Origin: JAODBQ01 sp047602055
Lineage (GTDB): Bacteria; Actinomycetota; Acidimicrobiia; Acidimicrobiales; Ilumatobacteraceae
NCBI GenBank assembly: GCA_047602055.1
Contig: JASGIG010000001.1
Span: 2,108,001 to 2,172,000, forward strand
Direction of reading: 5' to 3'
Length of the DNA stretch: 64,000 nucleotides
Within the stretch, counting starts at the first letter, position 1. Each line of letters begins with the position of its first letter. A program made the translations under genes and the position numbers. Under the pieces are notes generated by a model. That model ran no database searches and was not told the origin of the DNA. It saw only the letters and a program-made list of their open reading frames with translations. Shown here piece after piece: positions 1 to 7,817 of the stretch.

Positions 1-554
1 GTGACGACGATGCGATCCTCCAGGTCGAGCGACTCGGCCACCGGCTGGATGATCCGCAGGTTGGCCTGGTGGGTGACGAGCACGGCGATGTCGCTCGGAT
101 CGAGACCGGAGCGGACGATCGCCTCGCGGGCGTGCTCGGGCCCGCGGCTCAGCGCCCAGCGGTAGACGGCGCGGCCGTCCTGGGCGAACTTCTGCGTCGG
201 TGGCTCGATGCGCACGGCCGGGGCGAGATCCGGCGCCGAGCCCCACAGCACCGGCCCGATGTCGCGCGTGTCGGACCGCTCGACAAGCGCCGCGCCGGCG
301 CCGTCGGCGGTGAGCACACACGTCGTGCGGTCGGTGTAGTCGGTGAACGCCATCAGCTTCTCGGCGGCGGCGATCGCCATGTCCGGCACGGTCTCGTCAT
401 CGCCGGCGACGTGACGGGTGACGATGCCGGTGCGGCTGCGGATCCACTCGTCGTTCGTGTCGACGAGCTTCGTGAGCTGCTCGTTGTCGAGGATCCCCTC
501 GGGCTGGTGGTGGCCCAGCGCCACGATCCTCGACCCGTTCGCCGGCTCAGCCAT
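1..554 (-). CDS. fabH: FabH-like 3-oxoacyl-ACP synthase III, partial at window edge, with internal deletion
   Basis: Ketosynthase III joins acetyl-CoA to malonyl-ACP to start fatty-acid synthesis in the cytoplasm. Start ATG at 554 follows a GGGAGGGG ribosome site. The N-terminus (VDTNDEWIRSRTGI) and the later blocks YTDRTTCVL, DGAGAALVE and VTHQANLRII (catalytic His) are typical. Between MAIAAA and EKLMAFTDYTDR about 75-80 residues of the family fold are missing in frame, including the stretch that holds the active-site Cys. As read, the product could not condense substrates. The C-terminus, with the catalytic Asn, lies outside the window. Alternatives are a collapsed assembly or a true pseudogene. 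Confidence 0.85.
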   Translation of the reverse strand, partial: MAEPANGSRIVALGHHQPEGILDNEQLTKLVDTNDEWIRSRTGIVTRHVAGDDETVPDMAIAAAEKLMAFTDYTDRTTCVLTADGAGAALVERSDTRDIGPVLWGSAPDLAPAVRIEPPTQKFAQDGRAVYRWALSRGPEHAREAIVRSGLDPSDIAVLVTHQANLRIIQPVAESLDLEDRIVV

Positions 555-723
555 GGTCACCCCTCCCGGTTCACCCCGGTCGAACCGTAATCGCACAGGA
601 TTGTTACCGAGGAGCCTTCCGGCGCGGTGTCGGAACGAAGTACGTTCGGTGCACGGAGAGCAAAGCGCGCCGTGCGTTCCGAACACGATCCTGGCCTCGT
701 GCCAGGGGACAACGGAGGTACTC

Positions 724-1041
724 ATGAGTCAGCGCCATCGCAGCGAAGCTGCGGCGCCGCCCCCCAAGATGGATCTGCGTGCCCACGCCCACAGCGAACG
801 GCAACGGATCCGAGCGGAGCTGAATGCCGTGGCCTTACAGGTCAGTTCCGGCGCCGAGCCCGACGAGGTGCACGAACCCGGTCGGGCGTGGGTGCCGCAG
901 CACCATCACGACGCCGAGCGCGGCAAGGCCACCGCCGTCAAGGCCCGCAAGCGCCACTGGAAGATGAAGATGTGGAAGCGGCGCACGAACCTGCGCCAGG
1001 CGAAGGCGAAGCTGATCCGCCTGGCTGCCGACCAGCCGTAA
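724..1041 (+). CDS. Small basic hypothetical protein
   Basis: A 105-residue protein of unknown function. The ATG at 724 is chosen because GGAGG lies 5 bases upstream; longer upstream versions run through the fabH promoter. The N-terminal half is polar with several His. The C-terminus is strongly basic (KARKRHWKMKMWKRRTNLRQ), suggesting nucleic-acid or ribosome binding, which is inference only. It is divergent from fabH and convergent with the GNAT gene. No domain recognised. Confidence 0.6.
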   Translation: MSQRHRSEAAAPPPKMDLRAHAHSERQRIRAELNAVALQVSSGAEPDEVHEPGRAWVPQHHHDAERGKATAVKARKRHWKMKMWKRRTNLRQAKAKLIRLAADQP

Positions 1042-1048
1042 CGTACGA

Positions 1049-1121
1049 GCTCAGGTCGCAGCCAAGCTGCTCCCTGCGCCGACCGAGCTCGCCGCCTCCG
1101 CTTCGCTTTGGCGCTTGCCGC
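1049..1121 (-). repeat. Dispersed repeat R, copy 1
   Basis: A GC-rich element of about 75 bp, read on the minus strand. It shares with the other copies the cores GCAGCGGAGGC, GCGCAGGGAGCAGC and TTGGCTGCGACC. It holds two small potential hairpins (GCGC-loop-GCGC type and GCAGC-TTG-GCTGC). This copy lies between the converging small basic gene and GNAT gene. Confidence 0.8.
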
Positions 1122-1144
1122 GCTGGACGACGGCGGTGGCTTGT

Positions 1145-1190
1145 CGAGCTGTCGTCCGCCTGGTCCTACAGCCAGGCGGACGACAGCTCG
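1145..1190. terminator. Perfect 19-bp hairpin at the end of the GNAT gene
   Basis: Arms CGAGCTGTCGTCCGCCTGG at 1145-1163 and its exact reverse complement at 1172-1190 are separated by 8 bases. The TAG stop of the GNAT gene (1168-1166) lies in the loop and the right arm encodes its last residues. There is no T-run, so if it terminates transcription it is by a U-less hairpin, possibly in both directions. Confidence 0.6.
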
Positions 1191-1798
1191 TCGCGGCGGA
1201 CGGACCACTCCTCGGCGGTGAAGCCGTAACGGACGTGGTCCTCCCACGTGCCGTTGATCTCCAGGTAGCGCAGGGCGATGCCCTCCTCGCGGATCGCCAG
1301 CACCTCCATCACCCGGCGGCTGTTGGCGTTGCGCGGGACGATGCAGATCTCCAGCCGGTGCAGGCGCAGCTCCTCGAACGCGAAGCGGGCGAGCACCACG
1401 ACGGCCTCGGCGATGTAGCGCTGGCCGGCGTGGGTCTGGTCGATCCAGTAGCCGATCGTCCCGCACTGCAGCGCGCCGCGCACGACGTTGTTGAGGTTGA
1501 CCTCGCCGGCGAAGGTGTTGTCGACGAACAGTCCGAACCCGTAGGCGACGCCCATCTGCCGCTCGCGATCACGGGCCGAGCAGCGCGAGGCGAACGCGTC
1601 ACGATGCCGGGTCGGGTCGGCGAGCGTCGAGGTGCGCATCGGTTCCCACGGGATCAGCCACGACTCGTTGCGCAGCCGCACCTCGCTCCATGTCGGGAAG
1701 TCGGCCGGCGTCAGCGGCCGCAGGACGACACGCCGCCCGTACAGCCGGAACCCGGAGGGCTGGACCATCGACGGGTGCCCGAAGCGAGAGTTGCTCAC
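1166..1798 (-). CDS. GNAT N-acetyltransferase (RimJ/RimL-like)
   Basis: Probable transfer of acetyl from acetyl-CoA to a protein N-terminus or small amine. The family is recognised by the opening RLYGRRVVLRPLTPADF, the block GYWIDQTHAGQRYIAEAV and the motif RLEICIVPRNANSRRV, as in RimJ-type enzymes; the length (210 aa) fits. Start GTG 1798 overlaps the TGA of the upstream gene as GTGA, suggesting translational coupling; ATG 1768 is the alternative and has no clear ribosome site. The substrate cannot be told. The last codons form one arm of a perfect hairpin. Confidence 0.85.
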   Translation of the reverse strand: MSNSRFGHPSMVQPSGFRLYGRRVVLRPLTPADFPTWSEVRLRNESWLIPWEPMRTSTLADPTRHRDAFASRCSARDRERQMGVAYGFGLFVDNTFAGEVNLNNVVRGALQCGTIGYWIDQTHAGQRYIAEAVVVLARFAFEELRLHRLEICIVPRNANSRRVMEVLAIREEGIALRYLEINGTWEDHVRYGFTAEEWSVRRDELSSAWL

Positions 1799-2286
1799 GA
1801 GGGGTGATCTTGGCCCGGCGAGGGGTCGACGATCTGCACCAGGTCGAGGCGCAGCCGACGCATCACCCCGACGAGAACGCAGCCGGCGGCGACGATCGCG
1901 TCGAGCTGCGCCGGCGGGAGGCCCGGGTTGCGGGCCCGGTCGGCGAGCCGCTCGGTGGCGACGGTGCGGAACACATCCTCGGCGTCGTCGTGGTGCAGCT
2001 CGAACGGCAGCGCCGCGGTGGCGCCCAGCTCGACGTCGGCGATCGCCGTCATCGCCGGTCCGGACAGCTCGACGGTGGTCGCGGCCGCACTCGCCGGCAG
2101 CTCGCGCAGGACGTCGTCGAGCGCGTCGTGGACCTCGCCGATCGCGTTCGACAGCTCGTCGGGGCGGGGCGGGTCGCTGGTCAGCTGGGCGCCGAGCACA
2201 GCCGTGCCGAGCGGCGTGGCCAGCTCGCCGTCGCCGATGCGGAAGGTGCACCGCTGCTCGTCGAGCGTGATCCGCAGGACGTCCAC
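1795..2286 (-). CDS. Ppx/GppA-like protein, C-terminal half only
   Basis: A 163-residue protein. The blocks LTSDPPRPDEL and ARNPGLPPAQLDAIVAAGCVLVGVM resemble the second half of exopolyphosphatase/GppA proteins, which are usually about 300 aa and follow DUF501 in actinobacteria, as here. The N-terminal actin-like ATPase half with the catalytic residues is absent. Upstream of the GTG start (2286) there is only a cluster of R repeats up to the DUF501 stop. It may be a remnant or a natural short paralogue without catalysis. Coupled to the GNAT gene by GTGA. Confidence 0.5.
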   Translation of the reverse strand: MDVLRITLDEQRCTFRIGDGELATPLGTAVLGAQLTSDPPRPDELSNAIGEVHDALDDVLRELPASAAATTVELSGPAMTAIADVELGATAALPFELHHDDAEDVFRTVATERLADRARNPGLPPAQLDAIVAAGCVLVGVMRRLRLDLVQIVDPSPGQDHPS

Positions 2287-2308
2287 GTCAGCGATGCTCC
2301 AGCACGCG

Positions 2309-2476
2309 GTGAGCGCCGCAGTGCAGCGGAGGCGGCGAGCACGCTCGGTCCGTCAGCGGGCGCTCAGCGGCGGCGAGTACCGCAGCGCAGCGGCGGCGGC
2401 GAGCACGGGCGGCGCAGGGAGCACCCTCGCTGCGACCGGAGCGCGGACGTCGGCGGCTCGGCTGCGACCGGAGCAC
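2309..2476 (+). repeat. Dispersed repeat R, cluster of two to three degenerate copies
   Basis: Copies at about 2310-2349 and 2374-2442, plus a tail fragment at 2453-2475 (GGCTGCGACCGGAGCAC), lie in tandem. They fill the 195-bp gap between the DUF501 stop and the Ppx-like start, where the N-terminal half of a Ppx gene would be expected. Confidence 0.7.
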
Positions 2477-2481
2477 GGACC

Positions 2482-2927
2482 TCACAGGGCCAACGCCGCT
2501 GCGACCCATGCGCCGACGGGGTCGTCGCCGCCGGCGAGGTACCAGGCGTAGTGGGCGTGGAGGCATTTGACGCCCTCACGCGTCCCGCCGACGCCGCCCG
2601 ACGGTCGCGGTCCGTCGTGGTCTGCTGCCAGCGCGGCATCGCGCTCCGCGGCGTAGCGCCGGTGGGCGTCGGCGACGAGCTCCGTGTCGATCGCGGCTTC
2701 GGCGGCGCGCACCCCGCCGGCGGCCTCCAGCCGGCTGATGGCGACGACCGCGGCGCGCCCCACCAGCCAGTAGCGCGTCGGCATGGGTGTGCCGTCGTCG
2801 AGCAGCGGTGCGTTGCGCAGCACGACCGGCCCGCCGTCGCCGTCGCGCACGACCACCTGGAACGCACCGCGCGGGCGCGACCGAGCAGCGCCTCGACCGC
2901 CGCATCGTCGGCGGCGGTGACCGTCAC
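2482..2927 (-). CDS. DUF501 protein, frameshifted
   Basis: The DUF501 family is common in actinobacteria near ftsB and ppx; its function is unknown. The conserved parts are PMPTRYWLVGR, VKCLHAHYAWYLAGGDDPVG. The uninterrupted frame covers 2482-2856. The N-terminus lies in another frame from GTG 2927 (VTVTAADDAAVEALLGR), and one base added near 2868-2873, in a C/G run, joins the two as a typical family N-terminus. GTG 2927 overlaps the coxG stop as GTGA. Probable sequencing deletion; otherwise a recent pseudogene. Confidence 0.85.
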
Positions 2928-3640
2928 TTGCGCAGGCGGCGCAGCACGAACGCGAGGAGCGCGATGCCGGCGATGAGCGGCAGCACCCGCTTGAGGATCG
3001 CGCCGCCGGCGAGGCCGGACAGTTCGACCGGCTCCGCGGCCGGCCCTTCGATCTTGCGGACCGTCGGCGCCGATGCCGCCGTCCCGTTGGTGGTCGCCGA
3101 CGCGGCCATCTCCGCGGCGGCCGGCGCTGCCGGAGCGGCTGCCTCCGCCGTGGCCACCTCCGGCGCGGCGGTGTCGCCGTTGGTCGAGCCCTGCTCGTCG
3201 AGCATCGTGTTCAGGTTGGTGGCGAACTGGCCCATCAGCTTCTTGCTGACGTCGGCCATGATCCCCCGGCCGAACTGGGCGACCTTGCCGGTGACGCGCA
3301 GGTCGGTGGTCACGACGCACTTGGTGACCTCCGCTGACACGCTCTCCAGCGTCGCGGTGATCAGTGCATCGGCGTTGCCCTTGCCGCCCGTGTCGCGACC
3401 CTCGGCCTTGAGCACGGCGCGGTGGGCGGCGTCGTCGCGCTCGGTGAACGACGCCTGCCCCTTGAACGACGTGGAGATCGCCCCGAGCTTGATCTTGACG
3501 AGCCCGCGATAGACGTCGCCCTCGATCTCCTGGAGCTGAGCGCCGGGCATGCATGGAGCGATGCGCTCGACGTCGGTCAGCACCGTCCACGTCTCCTCGA
3601 TGGGACGGTTGACGGTGAATTCGTTCAGGAGCTTGTCCAT
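2924..3640 (-). CDS. coxG: CoxG, SRPBCC-family CO dehydrogenase accessory protein
   Basis: CoxG proteins help recruit molybdenum hydroxylases such as CO dehydrogenase to the membrane. Residues 1-145 match the SRPBCC/CoxG fold (NEFTVNRPIEETWTVLTDVERIAPCMPGA is the family opening, with the PCMPGA signature). An Ala-rich linker follows, then a C-terminal membrane helix (VLPLIAGIALLAFVL) ending RRLRK, which would tether the protein to the inner face of the membrane. The gene overlaps the mocA-like stop by 16 bp and DUF501 by 4, so the three are probably co-transcribed. Confidence 0.92.
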   Translation of the reverse strand: MDKLLNEFTVNRPIEETWTVLTDVERIAPCMPGAQLQEIEGDVYRGLVKIKLGAISTSFKGQASFTERDDAAHRAVLKAEGRDTGGKGNADALITATLESVSAEVTKCVVTTDLRVTGKVAQFGRGIMADVSKKLMGQFATNLNTMLDEQGSTNGDTAAPEVATAEAAAPAAPAAAEMAASATTNGTAASAPTVRKIEGPAAEPVELSGLAGGAILKRVLPLIAGIALLAFVLRRLRK

Positions 3641-4242
3641 CGCGCGAGGTCCTCCGGCGTGTCGATGTCTGCGGGAGAGCCTACGCAGGCCACCGTGCAG
3701 ACACGTTCTCGTGATGTGCGCAGCAGCGTCCGGGCGCCCTCGTCACCGCTGGTGGGTAGCGCCGACCAGTGTTCGGCGGCGATTCGCACCGGGTTCGGTC
3801 CCCACTGCCCGTCGTAGGTGGCGACGACCAACGAGCACGTCGGTGGCGCGTCGGCGACAGCCCGCCACGCGTCGGCCGTCACGAATGGCTGGTCGGCGAG
3901 GCCGACGACGACGGCCTCGCTGCCGTTGACGCGCGCCGCGTCGACGGCGAGCTGTAGCGACGACGCCTGGCCGGTGGCCCAGCCGGCGTTGTGGGCGACG
4001 GTGATGGCTGGGGCGCCGATCGCAGCGACGTCATCGTCGATCGGTGCCCGACCGGTGACGACGACGACGTGCTCGAAGCCGGCGTCGAGCAGGTTCCCGA
4101 GGCTGTGCCGCCACACCGGACGGTCGTCGAGCACGGCGAGCAGCTTGTGCGGCCGGTTGCTCGCCGCGTCCCGGAACCGGGTGCCGCCGCCGGCCGCGAG
4201 GAGCGCCGCGGTGACCCTCATCGACGTGCTCGCATCCGGCAC
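3625..4242 (-). CDS. mocA: MocA/MobA-like molybdopterin nucleotidyltransferase
   Basis: NTP transferase that would attach CMP (or GMP) to molybdopterin for molybdenum hydroxylases. The N-terminal loop LLAAGGGTRF and the blocks HKLL, GWATGQASSLQ and GLADQPFV are those of the MocA/CoxI-associated family; 205 aa is the usual length. GTG 4242 has AAAGGCGGG 6 bases upstream; ATG 4221 lacks a site. It overlaps coxG, consistent with cofactor supply to the Cox-type enzyme encoded in this window. Confidence 0.85.
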   Translation of the reverse strand: MPDASTSMRVTAALLAAGGGTRFRDAASNRPHKLLAVLDDRPVWRHSLGNLLDAGFEHVVVVTGRAPIDDDVAAIGAPAITVAHNAGWATGQASSLQLAVDAARVNGSEAVVVGLADQPFVTADAWRAVADAPPTCSLVVATYDGQWGPNPVRIAAEHWSALPTSGDEGARTLLRTSRERVCTVACVGSPADIDTPEDLARWTSS

Positions 4243-4506
4243 TCACTACCCGCCTTTACCAACCATGCAGACCGTTCACGATGACATTTTGGTGACACCG
4301 CGTTGAATGTTGCAGTTCTGTGTCGGTAGTGTCACCTCGATGACGGCTGGAGGGCCGGTGCAACGAGGCGCCGGAACTCGGCCTCCGCCGTCTGCGGTGG
4401 CGCTCTCGTTCGGCGCTCTCGCCGTGCGCCGAGACCTCTCGGTGTGCGACCTCAGCGCTCCCGCCCACGGGCGGGCGCCGAACCGCAACAGGAGGATCGG
4501 CAGCCG

Positions 4507-5151
4507 ATGAAGCTTCGCCGACGACTTCGAACCATCGCCATCACATCCGTGCTCGTCACCGGCGGCTTCGCCGCCGTGCCGATGTCCGTGGGGACCGCCG
4601 CGGCGAAGTCCCCGGTGATCCACGACGACCCGCTCGCGCCGGTTGCCCAGCGCGCCCTGAACACGCTCGTCCAGCTCGACGCCAGCGGGACGCAGGCCAC
4701 GTGGCGCAGCTACGAAGCGGATCGCCACACGATCGCGACGACCGTCGCCGAGCGCCTCGCGCTCGACGCGACGGCGCTGGAGGCGGCGTGGCGCAGCGCC
4801 GACATCGCCCACCAGGAGGCGTTGATGGCGGCGTTCAGCCAGCTGGGCGTGCCGTACCGGACCAACCGGTCCGAGCCCGGCGTCGGCTTCGACTGCTCGG
4901 GCCTGACGACGTATGCGTGGGCGCAGGCCGGCGTGACGCTGCCGCGCCAGAGCGGCAGCCAGATCAACACGATCGCCAAGCGCACCGCGGAGACCGCCCA
5001 GGCCGGTGACATCGCCTACTACCCGGGTCACGCGATGATGTGGCTCGGCGTCGACACGGCGATCGTCCACGCCCCCTACACGGGCCGCACCGTCGAGGTC
5101 GACTTCGCCACCAAGAAGCACTCTCTCCGCTTCGGCAACCCGCTGGGGTAA
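4507..5151 (+). CDS. Secreted NlpC/P60 peptidoglycan endopeptidase
   Basis: Cell-wall peptidase cleaving stem peptides outside the cell. ATG 4507 follows AGGAGG. A signal peptide (MKLRRRLRTIAIT, hydrophobic core, cut near GTAAAKS) is followed by a helical spacer and the NlpC/P60 domain from about residue 115. The catalytic Cys is in FDCSGLTTYAW and the His in YPGHAMMWLG; a further His is in IVHAPYTG. It is 214 aa, a small single-domain form. It stands alone on the plus strand inside the cox accessory region. The 264 bp upstream hold no gene and presumably its promoter. Confidence 0.92.
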   Translation: MKLRRRLRTIAITSVLVTGGFAAVPMSVGTAAAKSPVIHDDPLAPVAQRALNTLVQLDASGTQATWRSYEADRHTIATTVAERLALDATALEAAWRSADIAHQEALMAAFSQLGVPYRTNRSEPGVGFDCSGLTTYAWAQAGVTLPRQSGSQINTIAKRTAETAQAGDIAYYPGHAMMWLGVDTAIVHAPYTGRTVEVDFATKKHSLRFGNPLG

Positions 5152-5524
5152 GGCCCGGGACCAGGCGGCCCCTTGCCGGGTCGACGACGATGGCGGCGCT
5201 CGTGGCGACCTGGTTCATTGGTCGCCGCTGTTGGCAATGAGCGCCGAACGCGAGATATCCCGAGCACTCACAGCGGACAGGCGTTCACGACGGCTCTGCG
5301 GTGGCTGTTGGACCCGGACGGGACTGGAGGATCGGGCTGGGCGGGTGTCGGGTAGGGCCGAGGCCGTGGGGACTGAGGCGGACTCCGCGTCGATCGCGCA
5401 TGCAGCGGTGACGCTCGCCGAGGTCGCCGACCTGGTGCATCGCACGTTGCGCAGCGAGTTCCCCTGACCGGCCGAGGCCCCGGATCGGCCTCGTGGTCGC
5501 TCACGCCGCCCGTCTGACGGCGCT
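5152..5524. other. Gap without a convincing gene
   Basis: 373 bp between the converging NlpC/P60 and XdhC genes. A frame from ATG 5237 to 5467 is open on the plus strand and ends in a helix-like stretch (VTLAEVADLVHRTL), but codon use is poor, no ribosome site is seen and no family is recognised. It may be a decayed fragment. No clear hairpin or repeat copy was found. Confidence 0.5.
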
Positions 5525-6334
5525 TCAGGCGTGGATCGGGCCGTCGGCGTCCCTCAGGCTCGGTGCGTTGCGGCCGGTGCGGGAGGCGATGATCTCGGCG
5601 CAGATCGAGATGGCCGTCTCCTCGGGGGTGCGGGCGCCGAGGTCGAGGCCGATCGGTGACATCAACCGGGTCAGCTGGTCGTCGGTGATGCCGGCTTCGT
5701 GCAGGCGCTCGAGGCGCTTGGCGTGTGTGGTGCGGCTGCCCATGACGCCGATGTAGCCGACGTTGGTGCGCACCGCGCCCTGCACGGCCGGCACGTCGAA
5801 CTTGGGGTCGTGGGTGAGGATGCACACGGCGTCGCGGCGGGTGAGCGTGTGGCCGCGCTGGTCGAACAGCTTGCCGGGCCAGGACACGACGACCTCGTCG
5901 GCCATCGGGAAGCGGCGGCGGGTGGCGAAGATCTCCCGGGCGTCGCACACGGTGACGCGGTAGCCGAGGACCTTGGCGACCTTGGCGAGCGCGGCGGTGA
6001 AGTCGACGGCGCCGAAGATCCACATCTGCGGCGGGGGCGCCCAGGACTCGATGAAGACGCGTACGACCGGCGTGTCGAGGAGGTCCTCCGGGGTGGTCTC
6101 GCCGTGTGGGCCGTAGTGGCGCACGCCGCTGCGGCCGGCGTCCAGTTCGGCGCGGGCGTCGCGGGTGACGATGCGATCGAGCTCGGTGTCGCCGAGTGTG
6201 CCGAGCACGTCGCCGGTCGAGTCGACGATCAGCTTGGCGCCGACGCGTGGCCCGTCGATGATCGTGGCCATGCCCACTGGTAGCTCGGCGCGGATGCGTG
6301 CTTGCAGCTCGTCGTACAGGCTCACGTTCGTCAC
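5525..6334 (-). CDS. XdhC/CoxI-family protein, Rossmann-domain subunit
   Basis: XdhC-family proteins bind and protect the molybdenum cofactor and insert it, after sulfuration, into xanthine-dehydrogenase-type enzymes. Here the C-terminal Rossmann module dominates: IFGAVDFTAALAKVAKVLGY (dinucleotide fold), ILTHDPKFD, YIGVMGSRTTHAKR, GLDLGARTPEETAISICAEI. GTG 6334 overlaps the stop of the N-terminal-type XdhC gene as GTGA, so the two halves of a normal single XdhC protein are encoded by coupled genes. Confidence 0.9.
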   Translation of the reverse strand: MTNVSLYDELQARIRAELPVGMATIIDGPRVGAKLIVDSTGDVLGTLGDTELDRIVTRDARAELDAGRSGVRHYGPHGETTPEDLLDTPVVRVFIESWAPPPQMWIFGAVDFTAALAKVAKVLGYRVTVCDAREIFATRRRFPMADEVVVSWPGKLFDQRGHTLTRRDAVCILTHDPKFDVPAVQGAVRTNVGYIGVMGSRTTHAKRLERLHEAGITDDQLTRLMSPIGLDLGARTPEETAISICAEIIASRTGRNAPSLRDADGPIHA

Positions 6335-6657
6335 CAGTCGAGCGGCTCGACGAACAGGCGGATCGTGCCGCCGCAGGTGAGCCCGACGGTGAACGCCTCG
6401 TCGTCGCTGTAGCCGAACGTGATCACCCGCGGCTCGGCCTCGCCGTGGAGGATGGCCAGTGCTTCGCTGACGACGGCGCCCTCGACGCAGCCGCCGCTGA
6501 CCGAGCCGGCGACCTCGCCGTCGATGTTCACCGCCATCGCTGCGCCCGGCAGGCGTGGCCCGGAACCCTCGATGTCGACGACGCGGGCGATGGCCACCGG
6601 CGTACCGGCCCGCTTCCAGCGGTCGATGTCGTCGAGCAGCTCGCGCATGATGATCAA
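6331..6657 (-). CDS. XdhC/CoxI-family protein, N-terminal-domain subunit
   Basis: A 108-residue version of the XdhC N-terminal module, with VARVVDIEGSGPRLPGAAM, the cofactor-handling motif SGGCVEGAVV and the GLTCGGTIRLFVE ending. It should pair with the Rossmann-type XdhC encoded immediately downstream. Its start overlaps the coxE stop, so coxD-coxE-xdhC(N)-xdhC(C) reads as one operon on the minus strand. Confidence 0.9.
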   Translation of the reverse strand: MIIMRELLDDIDRWKRAGTPVAIARVVDIEGSGPRLPGAAMAVNIDGEVAGSVSGGCVEGAVVSEALAILHGEAEPRVITFGYSDDEAFTVGLTCGGTIRLFVEPLDW

Positions 6658-7817
6658 CCTCTGACGCTAGCGCCGGCGATCACGGCGGCGAGCTCCTCCA
6701 TCGCCGCCAGCGAGTGGCCCTCGACGAAGTGGTCGACGTACGGCAGCGCCGCGGCCATGCCCCGCGCCAGCGGCGCGTAGCCGGGTGTGACCTTCAGCGG
6801 GTTGACCCAGATCAGCGAGTGGACGACGCGCTGCAGGCGTTGCATCTGCTCGGCGAGCAGCGCCGGGTCGCCGCGGTCCCAGCCGTCGCTGAGGACGACG
6901 ACGATCGCGCCGCGGGCCATGCCGCGCGTGCCCCACTCGTCGTTGAACGTCCGCAGGCACTCGCCGAGGCGGGTGCCGCCGCTCCAGTCCTCGACGCGCT
7001 CGCCGGCCCGGCGCAGCGCGCTGTCGGGGTCACGGCCGCCGAGCTCGCGCGTCAGCCGTGTCAGCCGCGTACCGAGGGCGAACGCCTCGACCCGCTGGCG
7101 GCCGCCGACCGCGGCCTGGACGAAGCGCAGCATCGCCCGCGCGTACGGCTCCATCGAGCCGCTGATGTCGAGCAGCAGGACGAGGCGGCGCAGGCGGTCG
7201 CCCGGGTCGCGCCACGCCCGGCGGATCGGCTCGCCGCCGGCGCGCAGCGCATGGCGCATCGTGCGGCGTAGGTCCGGCCGGGCGCCGCGGCGCGCCGGCG
7301 TCATCCGGAAGCTGACCCGCGGCGGACCGGCGAGGCGCAGCCTCGACATCAGCTCCTGGGCGAGGCGTAGCTCGTCGTCGTCGTAGGTGGCGAAATCCTT
7401 GCGGCGCAGGACCTCGGCGGCCGAGAAGCGCAGGACGAGCTGCGGGTCGCCGTCGGCGGCGTGCTCACCGTCGTCGCTGCCGGCGGCGTCCTCGTCGTCG
7501 ACGGCCAGTGTGACCCGCTGGATCTCCGGTTCGACGGCGATCCCCTCGGCGCCGCGGCGCTGCCAGAACACGGCGAAGGCGCGGTCGTGGACCTTGACGT
7601 CCTCGGGGTTGTGCAGCAGCGTCGCCCGACCGGCCCAGTACGTGGTGTCGCGGTCGTCGAGGCCCAGCCGCTCCAGTGCCTCGACGTAGGTGATCACCGC
7701 GCCGATCGGCACGTCGAGACCGGCGCCGCGCAGCACGCGGGCGAAGGCGACGGCGAACCGCTCGGGCCCGCTCGGCGCCGTCGGCTCAGACCGGGGCGAC
7801 GGCGCGGCCGATGGCAT
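6654..7817 (-). CDS. coxE: CoxE, von Willebrand factor A protein
   Basis: CoxE works with the AAA+ protein CoxD in late maturation (Cu/S insertion) of CO dehydrogenase. The N-terminal half is typical of the family (WAGRATLLHNPEDVKVHDRAFAVFW). The C-terminal half, from about residue 210, is a VWA domain with the metal-site motif DISGSMEPYARAM and the Thr and Asp positions in GGTRLGECL and LSDGWDRGDP. 387 aa is the usual length. ATG 7817 lies inside the end of coxD (32-bp overlap). Confidence 0.92.
   Translation of the reverse strand: MPSAAPSPRSEPTAPSGPERFAVAFARVLRGAGLDVPIGAVITYVEALERLGLDDRDTTYWAGRATLLHNPEDVKVHDRAFAVFWQRRGAEGIAVEPEIQRVTLAVDDEDAAGSDDGEHAADGDPQLVLRFSAAEVLRRKDFATYDDDELRLAQELMSRLRLAGPPRVSFRMTPARRGARPDLRRTMRHALRAGGEPIRRAWRDPGDRLRRLVLLLDISGSMEPYARAMLRFVQAAVGGRQRVEAFALGTRLTRLTRELGGRDPDSALRRAGERVEDWSGGTRLGECLRTFNDEWGTRGMARGAIVVVLSDGWDRGDPALLAEQMQRLQRVVHSLIWVNPLKVTPGYAPLARGMAAALPYVDHFVEGHSLAAMEELAAVIAGASVRG

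Noticed and set aside
1049..1121. R repeat as an insertion sequence
   Set aside because: No open reading frame for a transposase, no terminal inverted repeats and no visible target duplication.
5231..5467. Possible 78-codon gene
   Set aside because: Weak codon bias, no ribosome site and no recognisable family; kept only as a note on the gap.
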